A stretch of 64,000 nt of DNA from contig NZ_JSYM01000001.1 in the NCBI RefSeq assembly GCF_000812945.1, positions 186,001-250,000 of the forward strand. Reading direction: 5' to 3'. The DNA is from Flavobacterium sp. AED. GTDB lineage: Bacteria > Bacteroidota > Bacteroidia > Flavobacteriales > Flavobacteriaceae. Numbering within the stretch: position 1 is the stretch's first letter; each line of letters starts with the position of its first letter. Shown here piece after piece: positions 8,812 to 17,600 of this stretch. The position numbers and the translations under genes were made by a program. The notes beneath the pieces are model-generated. The model made no database searches. It had not been told where the DNA came from and worked only from the letters and a program-made list of their open reading frames with translations.

Positions 8812-9216
8812 ATGAAAAAATCAATCGTTTACCTAGGAGTTGCTTTAGTAACATTTTCAACTGTTTCTTATGCATCAAATCACAATTCTTTTACTCAAAA
8901 AGAAATCAATCATTCCATTTATGAAGGTGTAACTCCCTTGTGTATGGCAATCTACAAAGGAGAAATTGACCTTGTAAAAAAATTAATAGTATACGGTATT
9001 GATGTTAACGAAAAATCAAATGGATTAACTCCATTAATGATAGCCGCAAGGTATAATAAAGTTGAAATCATCAAATTATTATTAGCCAATGGTGCACATT
9101 TAAAAGAAAAAAATGAGATTGGTGTTAATGCATTAAAATATGCCCAAATATCTAATGCCAAAGAATCTGTAGTGTTTTTGAAATTATCAGAATCAAAAGC
9201 TATAGCTAGTCTTTAG
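8812..9216 (+). CDS. Small secreted ankyrin-repeat protein
   Basis: A 134-residue protein with a cleavable signal peptide (MKKSIVYLGVALVTFSTVSYA). Two ankyrin repeats follow: residues about 40-70 (TPLCMAIYKGEIDLVKKLI) and 73-105 (TPLMIAARYNKVEIIKLLL, then NGAHLKEKNEIG), with a degenerate third. The repeats mediate protein binding; the partner is unknown and probably periplasmic. The gene has its own promoter (TATATTTG at 8737) and a strong terminator, so it is monocistronic. The call is safe at the domain level only. Confidence 0.82.
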   Translation: MKKSIVYLGVALVTFSTVSYASNHNSFTQKEINHSIYEGVTPLCMAIYKGEIDLVKKLIVYGIDVNEKSNGLTPLMIAARYNKVEIIKLLLANGAHLKEKNEIGVNALKYAQISNAKESVVFLKLSESKAIASL

Positions 9217-9231
9217 GATTTATTTAGAATT

Positions 9232-9272
9232 AAAAAAAAAGCATCATTGTGATTTACGATGATGCTTTTTTG
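9232..9272. terminator. Intrinsic terminator after the ankyrin gene
   Basis: 10-bp stem GCATCATTGT (9241-9250) with ACGATGATGC (9256-9265), flanked by A-run and T-run, between convergent genes. Confidence 0.85.
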
Positions 9273-9289
9273 CTTTTATAATGAAATAA

Positions 9290-9898
9290 TTAAACCATTT
9301 GAAGTTGTTTATCCTGAATTTTTGAAAACAAAATTAAACCAGTGATGGCTCCAATTGTTGCAAACAACATATCCGATTGTGTATCCCAAATATAGCCTTG
9401 AGTTCCTAAAAATGCATCTCCACCTTCTCCAGTTCCAAGTGACACACCCCATTCAATCCATTCGTAAGCAGCACTAATAGCTAAACAAATAGAAACAATT
9501 ATGAAATTGAAAAAACTTTGGTTGCTAATTACCTTTTTCCGAATAAACAATTCACGTATTATCATTGCAGGGACTAAACCTTGAGCAAAATGTCCCACTT
9601 TATCATAATTATTTCTAGATTGATGGAAAACTTCTTTGATGTAATCAAATAATGGAACTTCGGCATAGGTATAATGACCTCCAATAAATAAAATAATAGA
9701 GTGAATTAAAATCAAAAAATAAGTAAAATTGGTAAATCTGAATTTCTTAAATGTGAATGCCAAAACGGAAACTCCTATTAATGCGGGTATAATTTCAAGA
9801 AAACAGGTGAAGTTTTCTTTTGGATTGATAATTGACCAAAGTAAGGTTGTAAAAAATATAATTAACATTAGATAGATATTCTTCATTTGCTTTTGCAT
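9290..9898 (-). CDS. DUF2238 (YjdF-like) inner membrane protein
   Basis: A 202-residue polytopic protein with about six hydrophobic segments. Between segments it carries HYTYAEVPLF and NNYDKVGHFAQGLVPAMIIRE, and later AYEWIEWG and GTQGYIWDTQSDMLFATIGA. These His/Glu/Asp-rich signatures define the DUF2238/YjdF family of integral membrane proteins, possibly hydrolase-like because of the conserved polar residues in the membrane, but without known activity. It is transcribed away from the metal-efflux operon end and is probably independent of it. Confidence 0.85.
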   Translation of the reverse strand: MQKQMKNIYLMLIIFFTTLLWSIINPKENFTCFLEIIPALIGVSVLAFTFKKFRFTNFTYFLILIHSIILFIGGHYTYAEVPLFDYIKEVFHQSRNNYDKVGHFAQGLVPAMIIRELFIRKKVISNQSFFNFIIVSICLAISAAYEWIEWGVSLGTGEGGDAFLGTQGYIWDTQSDMLFATIGAITGLILFSKIQDKQLQMV

Positions 9899-9998
9899 AA
9901 ATATGGATTAAGATTTTAGAACCATTCTTTGCTAAATTATAAATTTAAGTTTGCAGTTGACTTATATAGTAAAAATTCTATATGAAATTTAATATAAA

Positions 9999-10035
9999 CC
10001 AAAAAGCACCATTATAAAATTATAATGATGCTCTT
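9999..10035 (-). terminator. Terminator of the RND efflux operon
   Basis: Stem GCACCATTATA (10006-10016) with TATAATGATGC (10021-10031), one mismatch. On the minus strand it is followed by a T-run. It sits just past the czcA-like stop codon. Confidence 0.65.
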
Positions 10036-10074
10036 CTTTTTAACCCAACAATTAACAATATAAAACTATTTTTT

Positions 10075-13000
10075 CTATTCAATAGGTGCATGCTTTTTTC
10101 TATTAAAAACCCAGAAAATAACTGGGAATATCAATAGGGTAAGTACAGTTGCAGTAACCAATCCACCTATAATCACAATTGCTAAGGGCTTTTGTGATTC
10201 GGAACCAATTCCCGAAGAAACAGCAGCTGGCATCAAACCAATCGAAGCCATCAGTGCAGTCATAACAACAGCTCTTGTTCTGGCTTTTACACCCATAAAA
10301 ATGGATTCTTCAAGCGTAAACTTGGCTTTTAAATTATTGTGAAATTCTGTTAAAAGAATAACCCCGTTTTGAATGCAAATACCAAGTAGGGCAATAAATC
10401 CAACTCCTGCCGATATTCCGAAGTTCATTCCTGTTATATGCAGCGCAATAATTCCTCCGATAATAGCGAACGGAACATTAGACAAAACCAACAAGGAGTC
10501 TTTTATATTTCCGAATAAAATAAAGAGTAAAAGAAAGATACCTATTAAACTTATTGGAACAACTTGACCTAATCTGGCACTGGCGCGAACTTGGTTTTCA
10601 AATTCTCCTGTCCATCCTACAGTGTAACCTGTAGGCATTTTTAGTTTAGCAACTCTAGATTGTGCATCAGCGATGGTACTTCCTAAATCTCGATCACGAA
10701 CTGAGAATTTCACACCAATAAATCGTTTGGTATTGTCTCTGTAAATAAAAGCCGGACCCGTAATTGTTTTTACATCCGAGATTTCTTTTAACGGTATTTT
10801 TGCTCCGCTGATAGTTGGCACTTTCAACTCTGAAATATCTTTCTCATCTTTACGATATTCTTTTGCGTATCGAACTCTGACATCAAATTTCTTTTCGCCT
10901 TCATATTTTTCAGTTGCAGTTTTTCCTCCAAAAGCTAATTCTAAAACGGCTTGAGCATCTTTTAATGTTACTCCGTATGCCGCCATTTTTTCTCTGTCCA
11001 GAATAACACTTATTTCTGGTTGTCCTATATTTCTAAGAATACCTACATCTCTGATTCCTGGAACATCCTTGATTTGGGCAAGTACTTTATTGGCTAGCTC
11101 ATCTAGTTTATCCAAATCATCGCCATATATTTTTACAGCATTGGAAGCATTTATACCAGCAACTGCTTCGGCAACATTATCGATTATTGGTTGGGAATAG
11201 TTATACCCAATTCCTTGGTGTTTGGTCAGTTTTTTATCCATTTCATCTACCAAACCATCCATTGTAATTTTACGTTTCCATTCTTCTTTCGGTTTTAAGT
11301 TTACTTGCATTTGCACGTAATAAAAACCACTTGGATCTGTACCGTCATTACTACGACCCACTTGCGAAAGAACTCCGTTTACTTCAGGAAAGCTTTGCAA
11401 TTCTTTTCTTAAAACCGCTGTAGTCTTTACAGTTTCGGTCAAACTGGTACTCATTGGCAGTTTTGCTTCTACCCAAAGTGCTCCTTCATTCAACTGCGGT
11501 AAAAATTCAGTTCCTAGAAATGTGGCTGAGAAAAATACAACTACAATAAAAACAATGGTGCTGGTAAGTGCTTTTACTTTATTTTTAAAAGTAAATTTAA
11601 ATCCTCTTTCTACAATTCTATCCCAAAAATTAACAAACGGATTGTTTTTTTCTCTTACATTTTTGTTTAATAATAAATGTGAAAGCACAGGAACTAAAGT
11701 CAATGTAAAAAGTAAAGCCCCAACTAATGCAAAACCTAATGTATATGCCAAAGGCGAGAACATTTTACCTTCTACTTTTTGAAAAGAAAATATGGGTAAT
11801 AAAGCCGTAATAATAATCAGTTTAGAAAAGAAAATAGATTTACCCATTTCTGTTCCTGTTTTTTTGATGATGCTACCTTTGGCTAATTTATTAAACTTAT
11901 CCATTCCAACCGCGTGGGCTTTGTGATCTAAAACTACAAATAATCCTTCGACCATGACGACGGCACCATCAATAATAATCCCGAAATCGACTGCACCAAG
12001 GCTTAGTAAATTGGCACTCATTCCCATTAATTTCAAACATAAAAACGCAAAAAGCAGCGATAATGGTATTACGATAGAAACTGTAAATGTAGTACGCCAA
12101 TCAGCCATAAAAAGAAATACAATGCAGGTTACCAGAATAATTCCTTCCAGTAAATTGTGCATAACGGTATCAGTTGTGAAATTCATCAATTTATCGCGAT
12201 CGTAAAAGGTTTCCATTTTTACGTCTTTTGGCAAAATACTATTGTTCAATTCATCGATTTTAGCTTTTACTAATGCTAAAACTTCTTTTGCATTTTCACC
12301 TTTTCGCATCACAACAATTCCTTCCACTACATCGTCATTCCCGTTTAATCCCACTTGCCCCACTCTTGGCATGGAACTTTCGGTAACATTGGCAAGATTT
12401 TTTACTAAAATTGGATTTCCATTGGCATCGTCAACAATTATGTTTTCTATATCAGCAATTGATTTTAATAATCCAACGCCACGAACGACAAAAGCTTGAC
12501 CGTTTTTCTCAATTACATCACCACCAACATTCAGGTTACTGGCACTTACTGCATCATAAACCTGTAACGGTGTAATGTTGTATTTGGCTAGTTTAATTGG
12601 ATCAACACCTACTTCATACGTTTTTTGTTGTCCACCAAAAGCCACTAAATCAGCAACTCCAGGTATCGCTCTTAATTGACGATCGATTGTCCAACTCTGA
12701 ATAGTCAATAAATCGCGAGAATCTCTGTTTTTACTTTTAAGAACATATCTAAAAATTTCTCCCGTAGGACCGTAAGGTGGTTGCACATCAACATCTACAC
12801 CATCTGGAAGCGATACGTTTTTTAATAAATTGTTCACTTGTTGGCGTGCAAAAGCATCATCAACACCATCATCAAAAATAATTTTGATTACAGATAAACC
12901 AAACATCGTGATACTGCGAACACTGGTTTTTTTCTGTACGGAGTTCATGGAAATCTCAATTGGTGAGGTTACGAATCGCTCAATTTCTTCAGCACTTTTC

Positions 13001-13173
13001 CCGTTCCATTGATTCACAATTATAATTTGTGTATTGGTCACATCGGGAAACGCTTCGATGGGCATATTTTTGAAAGCAATAAAGCCTGAAACAGCCAATA
13101 ATCCTACCCAAAAGAAGGTAAATGCTTTATTCTTAATCGAAAAAGCAATGATATTTTTAATGAATTTGTTCAT
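10075..13173 (-). CDS. CusA/CzcA-family heavy-metal efflux RND permease
   Basis: A 1032-residue RND pump of the inner membrane, driven by protons. The large periplasmic loops and roughly 12 transmembrane helices are evident; the fourth helix region DFGIIIDGAVVMVEG carries the acidic residues that mark the heavy-metal (HME) subfamily. N-terminal FKNMPIEAFPDVTNTQI and IEIERFVTSPIE-type segments are conserved in CzcA/CusA. It is 3 bases downstream of the adaptor gene and forms a tripartite exporter with it and the TolC-like channel. Cu/Ag versus Zn/Co/Ni specificity cannot be decided here. Confidence 0.93.
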   Translation of the reverse strand: MNKFIKNIIAFSIKNKAFTFFWVGLLAVSGFIAFKNMPIEAFPDVTNTQIIIVNQWNGKSAEEIERFVTSPIEISMNSVQKKTSVRSITMFGLSVIKIIFDDGVDDAFARQQVNNLLKNVSLPDGVDVDVQPPYGPTGEIFRYVLKSKNRDSRDLLTIQSWTIDRQLRAIPGVADLVAFGGQQKTYEVGVDPIKLAKYNITPLQVYDAVSASNLNVGGDVIEKNGQAFVVRGVGLLKSIADIENIIVDDANGNPILVKNLANVTESSMPRVGQVGLNGNDDVVEGIVVMRKGENAKEVLALVKAKIDELNNSILPKDVKMETFYDRDKLMNFTTDTVMHNLLEGIILVTCIVFLFMADWRTTFTVSIVIPLSLLFAFLCLKLMGMSANLLSLGAVDFGIIIDGAVVMVEGLFVVLDHKAHAVGMDKFNKLAKGSIIKKTGTEMGKSIFFSKLIIITALLPIFSFQKVEGKMFSPLAYTLGFALVGALLFTLTLVPVLSHLLLNKNVREKNNPFVNFWDRIVERGFKFTFKNKVKALTSTIVFIVVVFFSATFLGTEFLPQLNEGALWVEAKLPMSTSLTETVKTTAVLRKELQSFPEVNGVLSQVGRSNDGTDPSGFYYVQMQVNLKPKEEWKRKITMDGLVDEMDKKLTKHQGIGYNYSQPIIDNVAEAVAGINASNAVKIYGDDLDKLDELANKVLAQIKDVPGIRDVGILRNIGQPEISVILDREKMAAYGVTLKDAQAVLELAFGGKTATEKYEGEKKFDVRVRYAKEYRKDEKDISELKVPTISGAKIPLKEISDVKTITGPAFIYRDNTKRFIGVKFSVRDRDLGSTIADAQSRVAKLKMPTGYTVGWTGEFENQVRASARLGQVVPISLIGIFLLLFILFGNIKDSLLVLSNVPFAIIGGIIALHITGMNFGISAGVGFIALLGICIQNGVILLTEFHNNLKAKFTLEESIFMGVKARTRAVVMTALMASIGLMPAAVSSGIGSESQKPLAIVIIGGLVTATVLTLLIFPVIFWVFNRKKHAPIE

Positions 13174-13176
13174 GTT

Positions 13177-14262
13177 TTAATCGTTTAATGCATCGTAAAT
13201 AAATAATTGATTCTTAGTAATAACTTTTTCATTTTCTTTCAAACCACTTGAAATATAGGTAGTTTCGCCTACTTGTCTAAAGACTTCCACTTGTCTGGTT
13301 TCAATGTTATTTCGATCTTTGAAAATCATCACGAAGTTTTTGCTTTTATCAAATATTATGGCAGTACTGGGAACAGCAATCATTGATTCATCTTCATTAA
13401 ATGATAATTTGATGCTTGCATTCATATCTGGTTTCAAAAGAAAATCTTTGTTTTGCAGTTTTACTCTAGCGTTCATCGCTTTAGTATTGGGATCAATTAC
13501 ATTGAAAATTTTATCTACTTTTCCTTTGAAGACTTTGTCAGGATAACTCAACGTTGTTATTTCAGCGTCTTCTCCCAGCTTTACTTTTTCGATATCACTT
13601 TCGTTTACATTGGCCATAGCCCAAACTTCGCTGATTTCGGCAATGTCAAAAATATTTTCAGAACGGTCATTTCTTAAAAGCATGTCTTGATTGATACTTT
13701 TTTGGATAATAAAACCACTAATTGGAGCCGTTACCTCATAAAGTGAACCTGATTTTATGTTGTATATTTTATAGGTTTCTTGAACACGGTTTAATTGAGA
13801 AATTGCTTTAGCAACTTGACTTTTGGCTTCAAGAACATCTCTTTCTGAATTTAATTTTCCGTCAAATAATTCTTGAGATACTTTAAGATTATTTTTGGCA
13901 ACCAATAAATCACTTTTGGCATCGACCATTTGCTTTTCAAAATCAGCAATATCAGTACTTTTTATAGTTGCCAGTACTTGTCCTTTCTTTACATAATCAC
14001 CTAATTCAACATTTACTTTAACGACATTTCCACCCACAAGCGGATATACATCAATTGATTTATTATTATCAGCAGTTATTTTCCCGTAAAAACTCAATTC
14101 ATTTTTAACGGGTTCTGTTATTGCAGAAGCTGTCGTTGTTGTTTTAAGCATGTTGTCGCTCAATACAAAAGTGGTTGTGGTTTCCGGATTTTCTACATCC
14201 TTCTTGCAGCTTGTTAATGCTAATGCTAATAATGCGATTCCTATTATTACTTTATTTTTCAT
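13177..14262 (-). CDS. Efflux RND periplasmic adaptor (membrane fusion protein), lipoprotein
   Basis: A 361-residue adaptor with a lipoprotein signal (lipobox LTSC, followed by KKDVENPET). Lipoyl halves surround a helical hairpin: VYPLVGGNVVKVNVELGDYV and later YEVTAPISGFIIQKSINQ, with the coiled hairpin around residues 105-160. The beta-barrel and membrane-proximal domains follow (ITTLSYPDKVFKGKVDKI). It links the RND pump to the outer-membrane channel and is tightly coupled to the permease gene (3-base gap). Metal-binding residues cannot be assigned reliably. Confidence 0.9.
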   Translation of the reverse strand: MKNKVIIGIALLALALTSCKKDVENPETTTTFVLSDNMLKTTTTASAITEPVKNELSFYGKITADNNKSIDVYPLVGGNVVKVNVELGDYVKKGQVLATIKSTDIADFEKQMVDAKSDLLVAKNNLKVSQELFDGKLNSERDVLEAKSQVAKAISQLNRVQETYKIYNIKSGSLYEVTAPISGFIIQKSINQDMLLRNDRSENIFDIAEISEVWAMANVNESDIEKVKLGEDAEITTLSYPDKVFKGKVDKIFNVIDPNTKAMNARVKLQNKDFLLKPDMNASIKLSFNEDESMIAVPSTAIIFDKSKNFVMIFKDRNNIETRQVEVFRQVGETTYISSGLKENEKVITKNQLFIYDALND

Positions 14263-14322
14263 ATTCGAATAATTTTATATTTTTAGTATTGGCTTTCTTC
14301 TTTGGATATACGGTAGAAGTGA

Positions 14323-15570
14323 TTAAAATAAATCTTTGTTGATAGTGCTGTTTAATTCTTCACCTGAGAGCACTACTTTTTTCTTTAATTCATTTAATTG
14401 AACGGCAGCCTGATTGTAACTTTCCATGAAATCAGTAAACTCAAGTAAACTGATATTCCTTTTTTGGAAATTTTCTAAAATACCATTGTAAACCATTTCA
14501 AAATCAGAATTTTCAGAAGGGTTTATTTGTTTGTAATTTTTTCTGGATTCATTCCATTTATTCCAATTCGAAGCAATTTCAGTTTGTAATTCCAAATCAA
14601 AACTTTGCTTTTCTATTTTGGATTGCTCCAAAATTGTTTTGGCAAATTGTATATTTCCTTTGTTTTTATTCCAAAGGGGTAAAGGAATTCCAATGTTTAT
14701 ATTTTTTTGATTATCAAAAGCTCCTCCGCGTTGTGTATAAGAAGCACCTAATGTCAAATCTGGGATAGAAAGTGATTTTTGAAGTTTCACATTCAATTCA
14801 TTTGCTTCAATATCTTTTTGCTTCAATAGATAATCAGGACGATTTGCAATGGCTTCACTTTCGAATGACTTGGCATCAAAAAGAATTTCTTTTGTGTATT
14901 TATTAAAATCAGAATCAGTCAATGTCGGAATAACAGTCTCATTTTCGTTTAATAATAATTTCAAATTTGCTTGTTCTTCTATGCTATTGTTAACGACTTC
15001 CATTCTTTCATTTTTGAAATTCAGGAATAATGATTGTAAACGAACTAAATCTTTCAAAGGCACATTTCCTTTTTTAGCTTGAACGGAGTAGGAATTAATC
15101 AAATCTTCAATATGTGAAAGTTGCTTGTCAGTCGTTTCAAGATTTTTGGAATTGAAATAAACGGTGTAGAAACTTTTGCGCAATTGCAATTTCAATGTTC
15201 GCAACAAATCATTGAATTCCAGTTCTGCTAATTGTTCATTGGTTTGGGCCAATTTAACTTCGTTTCGCTTTTTCCCTCCAAGATAAATGAGTTGATCGAT
15301 ACCAAATGACTTAGCACCTTGTGTTCCAATGTCGAAATATTTTCCTCTCTCCGGATTGTAAGCATTCAAATCAGCAGTTAATGTAGGGTTGTCCCAAATC
15401 CGTGCTTGAATAGTAAGTGCTTTAGAAGCATCAATATTATAATGTGAAGCAAGCAGAAAAAGATTGTTTTTCAGGAACTGACTTTCACATTCTTGGAGAG
15501 TAACAGTTTTTTGAGCTACAACAATCTGATTGATAAATAGGAGCAGTAATAATCCAAATAATTTTTTCAT
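14323..15570 (-). CDS. TolC-family outer-membrane efflux channel
   Basis: About 415 residues after choosing the ATG at 15570, which gives a normal signal peptide (MKKLFGLLLLLFINQIVVAQ); an upstream ATG at 15603 would add 11 residues. Two OEP repeats rich in long coiled helices are visible (for example LTLQARIWDNPTLTADLN-like and PDLTLGASYTQRGG segments). It is the outer-membrane part of the metal exporter and first gene of the operon. Its upstream region directly abuts the cassette-like element, so promoter context may depend on cassette insertion. Confidence 0.9.
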   Translation of the reverse strand: MKKLFGLLLLLFINQIVVAQKTVTLQECESQFLKNNLFLLASHYNIDASKALTIQARIWDNPTLTADLNAYNPERGKYFDIGTQGAKSFGIDQLIYLGGKKRNEVKLAQTNEQLAELEFNDLLRTLKLQLRKSFYTVYFNSKNLETTDKQLSHIEDLINSYSVQAKKGNVPLKDLVRLQSLFLNFKNERMEVVNNSIEEQANLKLLLNENETVIPTLTDSDFNKYTKEILFDAKSFESEAIANRPDYLLKQKDIEANELNVKLQKSLSIPDLTLGASYTQRGGAFDNQKNINIGIPLPLWNKNKGNIQFAKTILEQSKIEKQSFDLELQTEIASNWNKWNESRKNYKQINPSENSDFEMVYNGILENFQKRNISLLEFTDFMESYNQAAVQLNELKKKVVLSGEELNSTINKDLF

Positions 15571-15608
15571 TGTATCTTTTATTTGATACAAAGTTGCTAT
15601 CAACAGAT

Positions 15609-15739
15609 AACGTTCCCTTGCTACAAGAGGTTTGGGATTAAATTAAGCCTTGTTTTCGGATTTGCCAAATCATCCCAAATACAAAACCATTTTCAAATTA
15701 AGCCAATTGCCCAAATCTATTGTGAGCAAGTGTTAGTGG
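15609..15739 (-). repeat. attC-like imperfect palindrome at the end of a cassette-like segment
   Basis: On the plus strand CTTGCT-ACAAGAGGTTTGGG (15617-15636) pairs with the region 15710-15730 (CCCAAATCTATTGT, one extra G, then AGCAAG). The long imperfect stem thus carries a single extrahelical base. It is bounded by AACGTT (15610-15615) and GTTAGTGG (15732-15739). Read on the minus strand the site begins CCACTAAC and ends AACGTTATC. Its architecture, length (about 115-130 nt) and position after a gene resemble integron attC sites, although the RYYYAAC/GTTRRRY consensus is imperfect. Confidence 0.55.
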
Positions 15740-15748
15740 TTGGCTTTT

Positions 15749-16021
15749 TTAGTTGTTAAGCGACACAATTTTTTCGGCAATATTTAGACAATGCTCCATA
15801 TTGCTTGACAGTCCCATTCTGTCTGTTACAACCAAATCTAAATAATTTGCTATTTCAGTTTTAGTTGCTCCATTAATTTTTAATTGATAAACTTGTGGCA
15901 AATATCCATAATACTCATCTCTTGCGTCATCTCCAAAATCATTCACTCCAATTGGATCCCAATCATTCCAAAGGATTTCGTCAATGGATTTATAAAGTTT
16001 AGCTTCTTCGCTAGTCATCAT
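15749..16021 (-). CDS. Small acidic cassette-borne protein of unknown function
   Basis: A 90-residue cytoplasmic protein without signal peptide. It contains YKSIDEILWNDWDPIGVND, DEYYGYLPQVYQL and a C-terminal GLSSNMEHCLNIAEKI. The DEILWNDWDPIGV and EYYGYLP pattern recalls a widespread family of small hypothetical proteins (DUF1871-like, by memory). The function is unknown; some small proteins of this kind act as immunity proteins, but nothing here shows a toxin. It is 38 bases downstream of the LprI-domain gene, within the same cassette-like segment. Confidence 0.7.
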   Translation of the reverse strand: MMTSEEAKLYKSIDEILWNDWDPIGVNDFGDDARDEYYGYLPQVYQLKINGATKTEIANYLDLVVTDRMGLSSNMEHCLNIAEKIVSLNN

Positions 16022-16059
16022 TGCATTAAGTTATTGAATTCACATTAATTGACTCACTT

Positions 16060-16401
16060 TTATAGACCACCAATTAAATTTTTCAGTTCCTTCGTCCTTT
16101 CAATTGTAGACTGAATTAGGCAATCTATTTTCATTTTATTTTCATAAGGTCCACCGCCATCACCTGGATCTTGACTTTTGAATTTGCAATTCAAATCTCT
16201 AAATTTTATCCAAGCTTTTTGAGCTTCAAGTAAATTTTTTTTGTCGGTTTCTTTAAGTTCGTTTTTAAGCTTGTTATATACAGAATTTAATTCTTTATCA
16301 ACCTTTTTATATTCTTCATTAAGTTCATCTTCACCCGTTACAGATTGTGAAAAAGAAATTGAGGTACAAAGCAAGAATAAAAAGAATATTATTTTTTTCA
16401 T
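16060..16401 (-). CDS. Secreted LprI-domain (DUF1311) protein
   Basis: A 113-residue protein with a signal peptide (MKKIIFFLFLLCTSISFSQ) and a DUF1311/LprI domain: LNEEYKKVDKELNSVYNKLK, AQKAWIKFRDLNC and a closing DCLIQSTIERTKEL. The two cysteines in FRDLNC and KIDCL are the family's disulfide pair. The family includes the lysozyme inhibitor LprI of mycobacteria; most members have no known role. It is the first gene of the cassette-like segment, starting about 50 bases after the GTTAGTGG junction. Confidence 0.85.
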   Translation of the reverse strand: MKKIIFFLFLLCTSISFSQSVTGEDELNEEYKKVDKELNSVYNKLKNELKETDKKNLLEAQKAWIKFRDLNCKFKSQDPGDGGGPYENKMKIDCLIQSTIERTKELKNLIGGL

Positions 16402-16446
16402 TTAGATTTAGAGTTAAGTTGTTTTGGTTATCGTCCGGTAAGCTTG

Positions 16447-16543
16447 CCACTAACTTGTATATAAGCGCTACAAAGTAGCGCATATACATCTCATTTTGGG
16501 TGGATAAGCGCTACTGCGTAGCGTATTACTTTCAAATATACAC
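16447..16543 (-). repeat. attI-like junction with two GCGCTAC inverted repeats
   Basis: On the minus strand, two short dyads lie between the recombinase stop and the cassette junction: CGCTAC-GCA-GTAGCG (about 16507-16523) and a longer one, GTATATGCGCTAC-TTT-GTAGCGC then TTATATAC (about 16457-16489). The second abuts CAAG followed by TTAGTGG, whose GTTAGTGG is the exact complement of CCACTAAC in the downstream attC-like site. These dyads look like the core sites of the adjacent tyrosine recombinase. Role inferred from position and symmetry. Confidence 0.6.
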
Positions 16544-16556
16544 TTTAATTATTATC

Positions 16557-17600
16557 TTACAAATCATCAAATGGACTTTTTATTTGTTGGATACTTTTGG
16601 TACTAACATGAGTATAAATTTCTGTAGTTTTACTGCTATTATGGCCCAGTAATTCTTGTATATAGCGCAAATCAGTTCCGCTTTCTAGTAAATGTGTGGC
16701 GTAACTATGTCTCAACCAATGTAGTGTAGCTGGTTTTGTAAGTTGGACTTTATGTAAGGCTTGTTTCAGTACTTGTTGTAAACTCCTACCATCATAAGGA
16801 ACTCCTGCTACTTGCCCTTCGAACAAATATTTTTTTGGCTTATATAAGGAGTAGTATTCTCTTAGCATCTCGAGTATTTTTGGGCTTAAGGGCACAATTC
16901 TATCTTTTTTTCCTTTTGCGTTTTTAAGTAATACAATATTCCTTTTTGAGTCAATATGAACGGGCTGAAGTGCTAATAATTCACCACAACGCAAGCCACA
17001 AGAATAAATCAAGCTTAGCATCATTTTATGCTTGATATTACTGTGTGCGTTCAAGATTAATTTTACTTCTTCTTTACTCAATACGTTAGGTAATAGCTTG
17101 GCTCTTTTAGGTCGATGAATTCTATCGATGTCAATTTTGGTTCCTCTTATTGTAATAAAAAACAGCTTTATTGCATTAACCGTTTGGTTCTGGTAGGAAG
17201 CCGAAAGATTATTTTTTAAAATATACTCGTTATTGTAGATAATTACATCCTCGTTATTGATTTCAGTAACGGGTTTTTCTCGATAGAAAATCAAGAACGA
17301 TTTTAAGACTTCGCTATAGGTACCAATGGTGCTTTCGCTATAGCGTTTGGAACGCATCCATTGCTTGAATTTTTCTATTTGAACAATTCCCTCGAGTGAA
17401 GGAATTGAATTTGCAAGAGGCTCTATTTTGAAACGTTCTCTATTTTCGATTGTATCGGGGAGGTGCCAAACGGTTTTTTGCTGACTCCATCGTGCTCCTG
17501 CTATTTGTTTTATCCGGGCAATCAGATCTTGATTTTTTTCAAAATAAACGGCAATTCTATTTTCGCTTTTATGTTTTATCAGTTTTGCTGCCCAAGTCAT
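16557..17600 (-). CDS. Tyrosine recombinase/integrase
   Basis: A 347-residue site-specific recombinase. Catalytic residues visible are Arg204 (SCGLRCGELLAL), a beta-hairpin Lys near 229-232 (KGKKDRIVPL), His294 and Arg297 (LHWLRHSYATHLLESG), His320 (LLGH) and nucleophile Tyr329 (EIYTHVS). A SAM-like core-binding domain spans about 72-165. An extra N-terminal module (about 1-65) contains ARWSQQKTVWHLPDT. The IntI-specific insert before the LxxLRH box is not seen, so it is a XerC/D-like Bacteroidota integrase rather than a canonical IntI. Its 3' end faces the cassette-like segment, the reverse of ordinary integrons. Confidence 0.9.
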   Translation of the reverse strand: MTWAAKLIKHKSENRIAVYFEKNQDLIARIKQIAGARWSQQKTVWHLPDTIENRERFKIEPLANSIPSLEGIVQIEKFKQWMRSKRYSESTIGTYSEVLKSFLIFYREKPVTEINNEDVIIYNNEYILKNNLSASYQNQTVNAIKLFFITIRGTKIDIDRIHRPKRAKLLPNVLSKEEVKLILNAHSNIKHKMMLSLIYSCGLRCGELLALQPVHIDSKRNIVLLKNAKGKKDRIVPLSPKILEMLREYYSLYKPKKYLFEGQVAGVPYDGRSLQQVLKQALHKVQLTKPATLHWLRHSYATHLLESGTDLRYIQELLGHNSSKTTEIYTHVSTKSIQQIKSPFDDL

